The position numbers were made by a program, and so were the translations under genes. A stretch of 11,956 nucleotides of DNA from Rhizobacter sp. (GTDB taxonomy: Bacteria > Pseudomonadota > Gammaproteobacteria > Burkholderiales > Burkholderiaceae_C). This document shows positions 6,018 to 11,956 of this stretch, one piece after another. The DNA is taken from positions 1-11,956 of the forward strand of contig JANXVK010000068.1 of NCBI GenBank assembly GCA_025351675.1, given 5' to 3'. Below the pieces are notes generated by a model, which searched no databases, was not told the DNA's origin, and saw only the letters and a program-made list of their open reading frames with translations. Numbering within the stretch: position 1 is the first letter of the stretch; each line of letters opens with the position of its first letter.

Positions 6018-7205
6018 TCAGCTCTGCATCAGGTTCGCGAAGCGCTGGCCGGGCTTCGTGTGTTCCGCCACCACCTTGATCAGCACCACCAGCGCCGGGC
6101 CGAGCAGCAGGCCCCAGACGCCCCACAGCGCGCCCCAGAACACGACGCCGATGAACACCGCGGCGGCATTCATCTTCGCGGCACGGCCCTGCAGCCACGC
6201 GGCGACGACGGTGCCGATCAGCGTCGACATCAGCACGATGAACGCCGCCATGCCCATGGCCGCGCCGACGGTGCCGTGGACGAGAAATGCCTCGGCGGCG
6301 CCCAGGACGGTGAGCAGTGCCATGCCGAGGTAGGGCACGACATGCAGCACCGCCGCGGTGATGCCCCAGCCACCCGCGTCGGGCAGCCCGGCAATCGAGA
6401 AGGCAGCCCAGACCACGAGCCCCACGATCGAGTTTGTGACCAGCAGCACGCCGCCATAGATGCGGATTTGCCGCACGCATTCGTTCGCGGCGTGCTGGGC
6501 GCGCTCGCGCAGTTCGGGGCGTGCGCCCCACAGGTCGAGAAAGCGCTCGACGAGCGGCTTGCCACCGGCGAGCACGAAGAAGGCGATGAAGAAAATGATG
6601 GTGAGGTCGCTGGCGAACCTGAGCAGGGCACCGGAGCCGCTGACGGCGCTCTCACGCAGTGCCACCGTCGCCGTCTGCGAGATGCTCACCGGCGGCGCGG
6701 CGGCGTCGGCAGCGCTGGCCGCAGCGGCGGCCTGTTTCGCCGCCGCTGCTTTGGCGCGCGCGCTCTGGATGACGGGCTTGTTGGCACCCGCGAAACGCTC
6801 GGCCGCGCGGTCGAGCTCGCGAAAGGCGTCACGCGCGCGCTTGAGGACCGAGTCCGCACCCGGATCCGTGTCGGCCACCTGCTGCGCGACCAGGCTGATC
6901 ATGTCGGGCGCGCGCCCGGCGACCCGGCCCAACTGGTCGCCGAAAGCCGCACCCGCCAAGCCGAGCACGGTCATCACCAGCGCCAGCGTCACCGTGGTCG
7001 CGAGCACGCGCACGCGCAGCCAGCGCGTCAACGCGGCCGTGACCGGCCCCACCAGCAGCGCCAGCATCAGCCCCGCCGTCAACGGCACCATGAAGCTGCG
7101 CCCCCACCACAGCGCGACGATGACCGCCAGCACCGCCGTCACGGTGGTCGCGTAGCCGGAGGTCGGCGTCGGCGCGACCCGGTTGTCGGGGGCAACTGCG
7201 GTCAT
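6018..7205 (-). CDS. AI-2E family transporter (permease)
   Basis: A 395-residue membrane protein read from the ATG at 7205. Hydrophobic segments lie at about 22-34, 40-56, 68-86, 199-213, 252-275, 283-304, 315-337 and 348-379, giving the usual pattern for this family: three helices, a soluble loop, then the rest. The family hallmarks PYLG (291-294) and FWGALWGVWG followed by LGP (357-370) are both present. Members export autoinducer-2 or act as cation/proton antiporters; the substrate of this copy cannot be told. The large loop (about 87-198) contains an unusually Ala-rich stretch at 150-170, probably a helical insertion. A purine-rich ribosome binding site before the ATG is not obvious, and the upstream region holds four imperfect 9-base repeats. 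A terminator hairpin for the BON gene lies upstream, so this gene is likely transcribed separately. Confidence 0.9.
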   Translation of the reverse strand: MTAVAPDNRVAPTPTSGYATTVTAVLAVIVALWWGRSFMVPLTAGLMLALLVGPVTAALTRWLRVRVLATTVTLALVMTVLGLAGAAFGDQLGRVAGRAPDMISLVAQQVADTDPGADSVLKRARDAFRELDRAAERFAGANKPVIQSARAKAAAAKQAAAAASAADAAAPPVSISQTATVALRESAVSGSGALLRFASDLTIIFFIAFFVLAGGKPLVERFLDLWGARPELRERAQHAANECVRQIRIYGGVLLVTNSIVGLVVWAAFSIAGLPDAGGWGITAAVLHVVPYLGMALLTVLGAAEAFLVHGTVGAAMGMAAFIVLMSTLIGTVVAAWLQGRAAKMNAAAVFIGVVFWGALWGVWGLLLGPALVVLIKVVAEHTKPGQRFANLMQS

Positions 7206-7222
7206 GGGATGCTCACGTGGCG

Positions 7223-7258
7223 AATCGGTGCGATCGGTGCAGTCCGTGCAATCGGCAA
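7223..7258. repeat. Four imperfect 9-base tandem repeats
   Basis: The units are AATCGGTGC, GATCGGTGC, AGTCCGTGC and AATCGGCAA, arranged head to tail. They lie 18-53 bases upstream of the permease start codon and next to the terminator hairpin of the BON gene. They could be a small array of binding sites or a simple slippage repeat. Confidence 0.6.
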
Positions 7259-7294
7259 TGAAACGCCCCGCAGTTCACGAGGAACCCGGGGCGT
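7256..7294 (-). terminator. Rho-independent terminator of the BON-domain gene
   Basis: ACGCCCCG (7263-7270) and CGGGGCGT (7287-7294) form a perfect 8-base-pair stem with a 16-base loop. Read on the minus strand the stem is followed by TTCATT. It starts about 45 bases after the BON stop codon. Confidence 0.6.
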
Positions 7295-7338
7295 GGGTGG
7301 CCGACATGACATGCCGGCGGCGTCGCGGAACGCGTCGC

Positions 7339-7653
7339 TTACGGGCGCACGGCGATCGAGTTCTTGACGCTCTTCACGCCCTTGACCTTGCTCGCGATGT
7401 CTTCGGCGGTCGAGCGCTCCATCGAGTTCTTTGCGAATCCCGACAGCATCACGGTGCCGTTCAAGGTCTCGACCTTGATCGATGCCGCGTCGACTTCCTT
7501 GTTGTCGATGTAGCGCGCCTTCACGGACGTCGTGATGGCGGCGTCGTCGACGTAAGCGCCGACACTTTCTTGGCCGCGGGTGACCGCGCAGCCCGAAGCT
7601 GTGACGAGAGCGATGACGGCAATGGCCGAAGCGATGGAAGTGCGCAGTTTCAT
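7339..7653 (-). CDS. BON domain-containing envelope protein, probable lipoprotein
   Basis: A 104-residue protein from the ATG at 7653, with a strong GGAGAGG site six bases upstream. Residues 1-21 are a signal peptide ending TASG followed by Cys22. This resembles a lipobox, although Ala instead of Leu at -3 makes it non-ideal. A single BON domain fills the rest (about 36-102: DDAAITTSVKARY, then the VETLNGTVMLSGF strand pair, then VKGVKSVKNSI). BON domains occur in periplasmic and outer-membrane proteins such as OsmY and are thought to bind phospholipid membranes; many are induced by osmotic or envelope stress. The gene lies downstream of the ferritin-like gene and ends in a clear hairpin. Its ribosome binding site lies inside a small inverted repeat (7661-7672). 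Confidence 0.9.
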   Translation of the reverse strand: MKLRTSIASAIAVIALVTASGCAVTRGQESVGAYVDDAAITTSVKARYIDNKEVDAASIKVETLNGTVMLSGFAKNSMERSTAEDIASKVKGVKSVKNSIAVRP

Positions 7654-7689
7654 GGTGAACCTCTCCAGAGAGTTGAGTTATGAGTCGAA

Positions 7690-7713
7690 GGGTGGCCATC
7701 AGGCCCGCCACCC
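7690..7713 (-). terminator. Hairpin after the ferritin-like gene
   Basis: GGGTGGC (7690-7696) pairs perfectly with GCCACCC (7707-7713) around a 10-base loop. It lies 12 bases after the stop of the ferritin-like gene as read on the minus strand. Only two T residues follow, so it is a weak or attenuating terminator at best. Confidence 0.35.
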
Positions 7714-7724
7714 ACAGGCCGGAA

Positions 7725-8297
7725 TCAGTCGGCCATCCAGTCGCTGAGCTCGTCGGCATGTTCCTGCTCTTGGCTCAGGATGCCTTCGAGCATGCGGCGT
7801 GTGGTCGAGTCCTTGTCGCCGATCAGATGGATCATCTGGGTGTAGGCCTCGATCGCGACGCGTTCGGCGATCAGATTTGCCCTGATCATAGCCTTCAGAT
7901 CGGTCGACGCGTCGTAGTCGGCATGGCTGCGTTCGAGCAGGCGCGCCGGCGAGAAATCGGGCTCGCCGCCGAGCTGCACGATGCGCTCGGCAATCTGGTC
8001 GCCGTGCGCCGTCTCTTCGAGTGCATGCACCATGAACTCTTCGGCGATCTTCGGCGAGGCCAAGCCCTTTGCCGTGAAGTGATGGCGCTTGTAGCGCATC
8101 ACGCACACCAGCTCGGTCGCCAGCGAGTCGTTCAGCAGCCGGATGATGTCCTCGCGCCACGGGCCGTAGCTCGGCACGACAGCGCCTTGATCGAGCGACT
8201 TTTTCGCGTTCGACAAAGCCTGCTTGTCGAGCTGCAGGCCTTCGCCGGCGTTGGCAGGCGACGACTTGACGTTGCTCGCTTCCTTGTTTGCGCTCAT
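7725..8297 (-). CDS. Ferritin-like domain protein (bacterioferritin/DPS-like)
   Basis: A 190-residue protein from the ATG at 8297, with AAGGAG seven bases upstream. A hydrophilic tail of about 45 residues precedes a four-helix ferritin-like domain. The six usual di-iron ligands are in place: Glu62, Glu95 with His98 (ExxH), Glu145, and Glu177 with His180 (ExxH). The 33-residue spacing between the first two equals that of bacterioferritin. The residue matching the haem-binding Met52 of bacterioferritin is Thr96, so haem binding in the standard way is not expected. The protein probably stores or detoxifies iron, or consumes peroxide, in the cytoplasm. The N-terminal extension resembles the DNA-interacting tails of some Dps proteins only loosely: it has a few Lys and is not strongly basic. 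The DUF1328 gene ends 31 bases upstream and the two look co-transcribed. Confidence 0.9.
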   Translation of the reverse strand: MSANKEASNVKSSPANAGEGLQLDKQALSNAKKSLDQGAVVPSYGPWREDIIRLLNDSLATELVCVMRYKRHHFTAKGLASPKIAEEFMVHALEETAHGDQIAERIVQLGGEPDFSPARLLERSHADYDASTDLKAMIRANLIAERVAIEAYTQMIHLIGDKDSTTRRMLEGILSQEQEHADELSDWMAD

Positions 8298-8328
8298 GGA
8301 ACAACTCCTTGTGTGTACGGGGACTCGA

Positions 8329-8493
8329 CTAGCGGACGGCGTCGATGCCCAACAGGGTCAGCAGCACCACCACGACGAACAGCACCAGGAAGACGATGAA
8401 CAGGATATTCGCGATCCCGGCGGCGATGCCGGTGAAGCCGAGCAGGCCCGCCACGGCTGCCATGACAGCGAAGATCAGCGCCCACTTCAGCAT
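8329..8493 (-). CDS. DUF1328 family small membrane protein
   Basis: A 54-residue protein from the ATG at 8493, preceded by GGAGAG; an upstream ATG in frame would add 32 residues unlike the family, so it is rejected. The sequence starts MLKWALIFAVMAAVAGLLG and has two hydrophobic helices (about 4-25 and 28-50) separated by a short Gly/Ala turn, ending in IDAVR. This matches the DUF1328/YtjA family of two-helix inner-membrane proteins in sequence, size and topology. Its function is not established; in many proteobacteria such genes lie beside stress genes. Here it is the first gene of a probable two-gene unit with the ferritin-like gene. Confidence 0.9.
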   Translation of the reverse strand: MLKWALIFAVMAAVAGLLGFTGIAAGIANILFIVFLVLFVVVVLLTLLGIDAVR

Positions 8494-8618
8494 CACGCTC
8501 TCCGGCAAGTTGCGCGCTGATGCGCACTTCGGTTGTCGATACGCTAACTGTAAGCAGGCCTCGTTCGAGGGCCCATCGGCGCAGCACACCAGCCGCTGTA
8601 GGACGGCGCCGCGAGACG

Positions 8619-8635
8619 CCGCCAGAGCGTGGCGG
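8619..8635 (-). terminator. Hairpin just after the glucan synthase stop codon
   Basis: CCGCCA (8619-8624) and TGGCGG (8630-8635) form a perfect 6-base-pair stem with a five-base loop, six bases after the stop codon on the minus strand. No T run follows. It is a possible weak terminator separating the large gene from the DUF1328 gene, whose promoter should lie in 8494-8618. Confidence 0.35.
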
Positions 8636-8640
8636 ACCGG

Positions 8641-11600
8641 TCAGCCGGCCGAAGCGGGCGCTGCCGCATCTGCGCGGGGCGCCGTGGCGTCGAGCCGCAG
8701 CAGCGCCGTGTCGTGGGCGCCGAGCCCGGACCATCGCAGCATCTCGCCCGGCGCCAACGTAAGGTGCGCGTCGATCGCCGCCGGCTCGCAATCGCTGCGG
8801 CAGAAGATGACCCGCAGGCTGCGGCCGTCGCGCTTCAGCGTCAGCTCGGCCTGCGGCCAGTGCGACGGCAGGCACGGCACGAAGCCGATCTCGTCGCCGC
8901 GATGCTGCAGGCCGAACAGGTGCTCGATCGCGGCGCGGTGCATCCACGCCGCCGAGCCGGTGTACCAGCTCCAGCCGCCACGACCGACGTACGGCGCTTC
9001 CGAGTACACGTCGCCGGCCATCACATAGGGTTCGATCGCATACACGTGGCTGCGCGTCGCGTGCGCCGCGCGGTGTGCCGGGCTCAGGTAGGTGAAGTAG
9101 CGATATGCCGTGTCGCCGTCGCCGCTCATCGCCTGCGCGATCAGCGCCCAGACGCCGGCGTGCGAATATTGCCCGCCGTTCTCGCGCACGCCGGGCGGGT
9201 AGGCTTGGATGTAGCCGGCGCTCGGCTGCTGCGTCTGCAGGGCCGGCGTCAGCAGCTTGATCAGGCCGGCGTCGGCGTCGACCAGGTGGGTGTCGAGCGC
9301 GCTCATCGCCATGCGCTGGAACGCCGGCGTCGCAGCGTTCGAGATCACCGCCCACGACTGTGCGATCAGGTCGATGCGGCACTCGGCGTTCGTGGTCGAG
9401 CCGAGCGGCGTGCCGTCGTCGAAGAACGCGCGCTTGTACCACTGGCCGTCCCAGGCCTCGCTCTGGAGCGCGGCACGCCATTTTCGCGCGGCTTCTTCCC
9501 AGCGTCGGGCGCGCGCGGTCTCGCCGCGCTCGCGCGCGATCGGCGCGTAGTCGTCGACCAGGTCGCAGAGAAACCACGCGAGCCAGACCGATTCGCCGTG
9601 GCCCTCGGCGCCGACCCGGTTCATGCCGTCGTTCCAGTCGCCGGTGCCCATCAGCGGCAGGCCGTGCGCGCCGACCTTGAGGCTGCGATCGAGCGCGCGC
9701 GCGCCGTGCTCGTAGACGGTGGCGGTGGTCGCGGTCACGGTCGGCGCGTAGTAGGCGTCCTCGGCACCTTCCGGGATCGGCCCGCCTTCGATGAACGCGA
9801 CCTGCTCATCAAGCAGCGACGCGTCGCCGGTGCAGCGCAGGTAGTGCGCGCAGGCATGCGGCAGCCACAGCAGGTCGTCGGAGAAATGGGTTCGCACGCC
9901 GGCGCCGGTGGGCGCATGCCACCAGTGCTGCACGTCGCCCTCTGGGAACTGGCGCGATGCGTTCAGCACGATCTGACGGCGCAGCGTGTCGGGGTCGGCC
10001 CACGCCAGCGCCATCGCGTCCTGCAACTGGTCGCGGAAGCCGAACGCACCGCCAGCCTGGTAGAAGCCGGCCTTGGCCCACAGCCGGCACGCGACGGTCT
10101 GGTAGAGCAGCCAGCGGTTCACCATCGCGTCGAACAGCGGGTCGGGTGTCTTGACGGTCGCGGCGCCGAGCAGGGCGTCCCAGATCGCGCGGGTCGCCTC
10201 CAGGCGCTCCTTCGCCGGCACCGTTGCCGCGGTGGTCGCGAGCTGGCGCGCCTCGGTCGGGTTCGCGCCGAAGCCGAGCAGGAACACGCACTCGGCGGTC
10301 TCGCCGGCGGGGATGTTAATCGCGGTGGCGAGCAGCGCGCACGGGTCGAGGCCGACGCCGCTGCGCTGGCCGAACTCGTCGGGCACGACCAGCCGGCCGC
10401 GCGCGTCGAAGCATTCGCGCCGGTCGCAGCTCCAGTCGGGCGCGGTGTCACCGGCGGTCTGCAGCGCGAGGAAGGCGGTGCCGTCGCCGAAGCCGGCGGC
10501 GCGGTCGCGCTGCGTGCAGGTCAGCGCGGTGACGCGCTGCGCCGCGCCATCAGGGCCCGGCAGGCGTTGCGTGAACGAGCCGGTCTCGGTGCTACCGCGG
10601 TCGCTGCGGCTGCCGCCCATGATCCACTCGGCGATGCCGATCGCGCGCAGCCGCCGGGTACGGCGACCGCGGTTGACGAGCCGCAGCCGCACCTGCTTGA
10701 CGGCCGTCTGCGCATCGACGCACCAGGCCGCGCTCACTTCGAGATCGCCGCGCCGGTGCGTGATCACGGTGTAGCCCTGACCGTGCGCGACGCGGTAGGT
10801 CGCGGCGGCATCGCCCCAAGCGGACGGTGCGACGTGCCACAGCTCGCGCGTGCGCATGTCTTGGAGCAGGAACCATTCGGCGGGCGGGTCGGCGAGCGCG
10901 TCGTTCGACCACGGCGTGAGCTGGTTCAGGCGGCTGTTCAGCGCCCAGCTGTAACCGCCGCCGGCCTCGGAGATGTGGGCGCCGAAGCCCGGGTTCGCGA
11001 GCACGTTGACCCAAGGTTTCGCCGGCCGCTGGAACACGCTCACGTCGAACCGGAATTCGCCGCCTTCGGGCATGAACCGACCCTGCGAGACGCGCGGTTC
11101 GGCGCCGGTGCCGGCGGCGATGCGCAGCGCGGTGCTCGAGACGGTCTGGCGCTCTTCGAGTGCAGCGTCGTGCTGCTCGGCCCACTCTTGCAGGTGGTGC
11201 GTGAGCGGCCGGCCATCGGCGTTCAAGTGCAGCCGCGCCAGCGTGCGCAAGGTGCCGAACTCGTCGGCCGAGAGTTCGTCGGCGCGCAGCAGCGTGAAGT
11301 CGGTGCTCGAGTCGCCCGGCTGGCCGCCGTTCTGCACCGCGAACTGCTCGCGCAGGGCCGCCACGTCACGCTGCAGCGCCATCAGGTACGAGGCCGGTTC
11401 GGCGTTGACGACAACCAAGTCGCAGGCCACGCCCGACCACGACCAGACGCGCAGCGCCTGCACCAGCGAACGCAACAGCCCCATGCCCTCGGGCGCGCCG
11501 GCCGAGACCAGCACGATCGGCCGGTCGCCCGAGATGCCGAAGCGCCACAGCAGCGTGCGGTCGCAGAGCTCGGCCGCGGGTCGGTCGATCTGCGCGCCGT

Positions 11601-11956
11601 CCGGCAGGCGCGGTCGCGTCACGTTCATCACGACGGCGGTGGTCAGCGTCTGAATTGCGGCGTAAGTCTCGGCGTTGATCGCGAGCTCGCGCAGGCGGAT
11701 GCCGGTCAGCGTCGCCGACATCAGCGAGGCGCGCTCGACCGGGCTGCGCTGGCGGTGCTTGTCGATCACCGCATCGAGTGTGGCGCGGCTGTCGGAGGCG
11801 GCGGTGCAGAACGTGAGCCGCAGCGTGGCGTGCGGCGCGAGCTGGACCCGCACCGCAAGCGCGCAGATCGGGTCGAGGCCGGTGTCGATCGACTTCTCGA
11901 CCAGGTTCGAGTCGGCGTCGTTCGACTCCGGCAGCGGCGCGAACGACGCCAGCGGC
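8641..11956 (-). CDS. ndvB: Cyclic beta-1,2-glucan synthase-type protein (GH94 domain), 5' end outside the window
   Basis: The minus-strand frame is open from 11955 to the stop at 8641-8643, so at least 1104 C-terminal residues are seen and the start lies to the right. The N-terminal visible part (SIDTGLDPICALAVRVQL, then a run with CTAASDSRATLDAVIDKH) and the following carbohydrate-binding beta domains match the C-terminal half of NdvB/ChvB. A GH94-type (alpha/alpha)6 barrel follows, with FGFRDQLQDAM (near 10030), THFSDDLLWLPHA (near 9880) and GTGDWNDGMN. By homology with GH94 phosphorylases the Asp of W-N-D (codon 9628-9630) is the catalytic acid. GGWSWYTGSAAW lies near 8960. In NdvB this domain sets glucan chain length by phosphorolysis while an upstream membrane GT84 domain polymerises UDP-glucose; the products are periplasmic osmoregulated glucans. 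The GT84 part is not visible, so a stand-alone 1,2-beta-oligoglucan phosphorylase-like protein is the alternative and the symbol is provisional. The frame is intact. Confidence 0.88.
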   Translation of the reverse strand, partial: PLASFAPLPESNDADSNLVEKSIDTGLDPICALAVRVQLAPHATLRLTFCTAASDSRATLDAVIDKHRQRSPVERASLMSATLTGIRLRELAINAETYAAIQTLTTAVVMNVTRPRLPDGAQIDRPAAELCDRTLLWRFGISGDRPIVLVSAGAPEGMGLLRSLVQALRVWSWSGVACDLVVVNAEPASYLMALQRDVAALREQFAVQNGGQPGDSSTDFTLLRADELSADEFGTLRTLARLHLNADGRPLTHHLQEWAEQHDAALEERQTVSSTALRIAAGTGAEPRVSQGRFMPEGGEFRFDVSVFQRPAKPWVNVLANPGFGAHISEAGGGYSWALNSRLNQLTPWSNDALADPPAEWFLLQDMRTRELWHVAPSAWGDAAATYRVAHGQGYTVITHRRGDLEVSAAWCVDAQTAVKQVRLRLVNRGRRTRRLRAIGIAEWIMGGSRSDRGSTETGSFTQRLPGPDGAAQRVTALTCTQRDRAAGFGDGTAFLALQTAGDTAPDWSCDRRECFDARGRLVVPDEFGQRSGVGLDPCALLATAINIPAGETAECVFLLGFGANPTEARQLATTAATVPAKERLEATRAIWDALLGAATVKTPDPLFDAMVNRWLLYQTVACRLWAKAGFYQAGGAFGFRDQLQDAMALAWADPDTLRRQIVLNASRQFPEGDVQHWWHAPTGAGVRTHFSDDLLWLPHACAHYLRCTGDASLLDEQVAFIEGGPIPEGAEDAYYAPTVTATTATVYEHGARALDRSLKVGAHGLPLMGTGDWNDGMNRVGAEGHGESVWLAWFLCDLVDDYAPIARERGETARARRWEEAARKWRAALQSEAWDGQWYKRAFFDDGTPLGSTTNAECRIDLIAQSWAVISNAATPAFQRMAMSALDTHLVDADAGLIKLLTPALQTQQPSAGYIQAYPPGVRENGGQYSHAGVWALIAQAMSGDGDTAYRYFTYLSPAHRAAHATRSHVYAIEPYVMAGDVYSEAPYVGRGGWSWYTGSAAWMHRAAIEHLFGLQHRGDEIGFVPCLPSHWPQAELTLKRDGRSLRVIFCRSDCEPAAIDAHLTLAPGEMLRWSGLGAHDTALLRLDATAPRADAAAPASAG

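Noticed and set aside
7223..7258. CRISPR-like repeats
   Set aside because: Units are 9 bases, contiguous and imperfect, with no spacers and no cas genes.
5886..7367. 493-codon plus-strand open frame across the permease gene
   Set aside because: The product is His/Arg/Asp-rich low complexity, and the opposite strand encodes a clean membrane protein with family motifs over the same bases.
8294..9577. 427-codon minus-strand open frame over the DUF1328 gene and part of the glucan synthase gene
   Set aside because: Arg-rich shadow; it overlaps two genes with recognisable products in another frame.

Overview
The window is a stretch of high-GC chromosome with tightly packed genes. Its gene families and the style of its small envelope and stress proteins suggest a betaproteobacterium of the order Burkholderiales (Rubrivivax/Leptothrix/Methylibium-like). 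This is inference from family recognition; there is no rRNA or tRNA to confirm it. I see no mobile element, CRISPR array, tRNA or rRNA.

Left part, plus strand (1-3552): the C-terminal three quarters of an NAD(P)-dependent D-2-hydroxyacid dehydrogenase (glyoxylate/hydroxypyruvate reductase type) runs in from the left edge. An AsmA-family envelope protein follows, then a likely terminator, then a small secreted Lys/Ala-rich protein built of three repeats, each with a C-x10-C pair. A strong palindromic terminator follows it.

Middle (3553-5965): a small minus-strand hydrophilic protein gene is broken by an apparent one-base deletion. It stands divergent to a plus-strand Crp/Fnr-family regulator, with a perfect 7-2-7 inverted repeat between them. 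The regulator keeps three of the four FNR cysteines at FNR spacing. After a roughly 300-base region with little in it come an exported protein gene interrupted by an in-frame TGA and a small Pro-rich hydrophilic protein.

Right part, minus strand (6018-11956): in the direction of transcription, the C-terminal part of a very large cyclic beta-1,2-glucan synthase-type protein (GH94 phosphorylase-like domain) enters from the right edge. It is followed by a tiny two-helix membrane protein (DUF1328), a ferritin-like protein, a BON-domain envelope protein and an AI-2E-family permease. DUF1328 and the ferritin-like gene are 31 bases apart and look co-transcribed; the BON gene and the permease are probably separate units.

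Functionally the window reads as an envelope and stress region: an AsmA-like protein, osmoregulated glucan synthesis, a BON lipoprotein candidate, iron storage or detoxification, a membrane permease, several small hydrophilic proteins and a possibly redox-sensing regulator. Two neighbouring genes (3459-3844 and 5085-5687) are each broken by a single-base event, so either local gene decay or sequence error should be considered.
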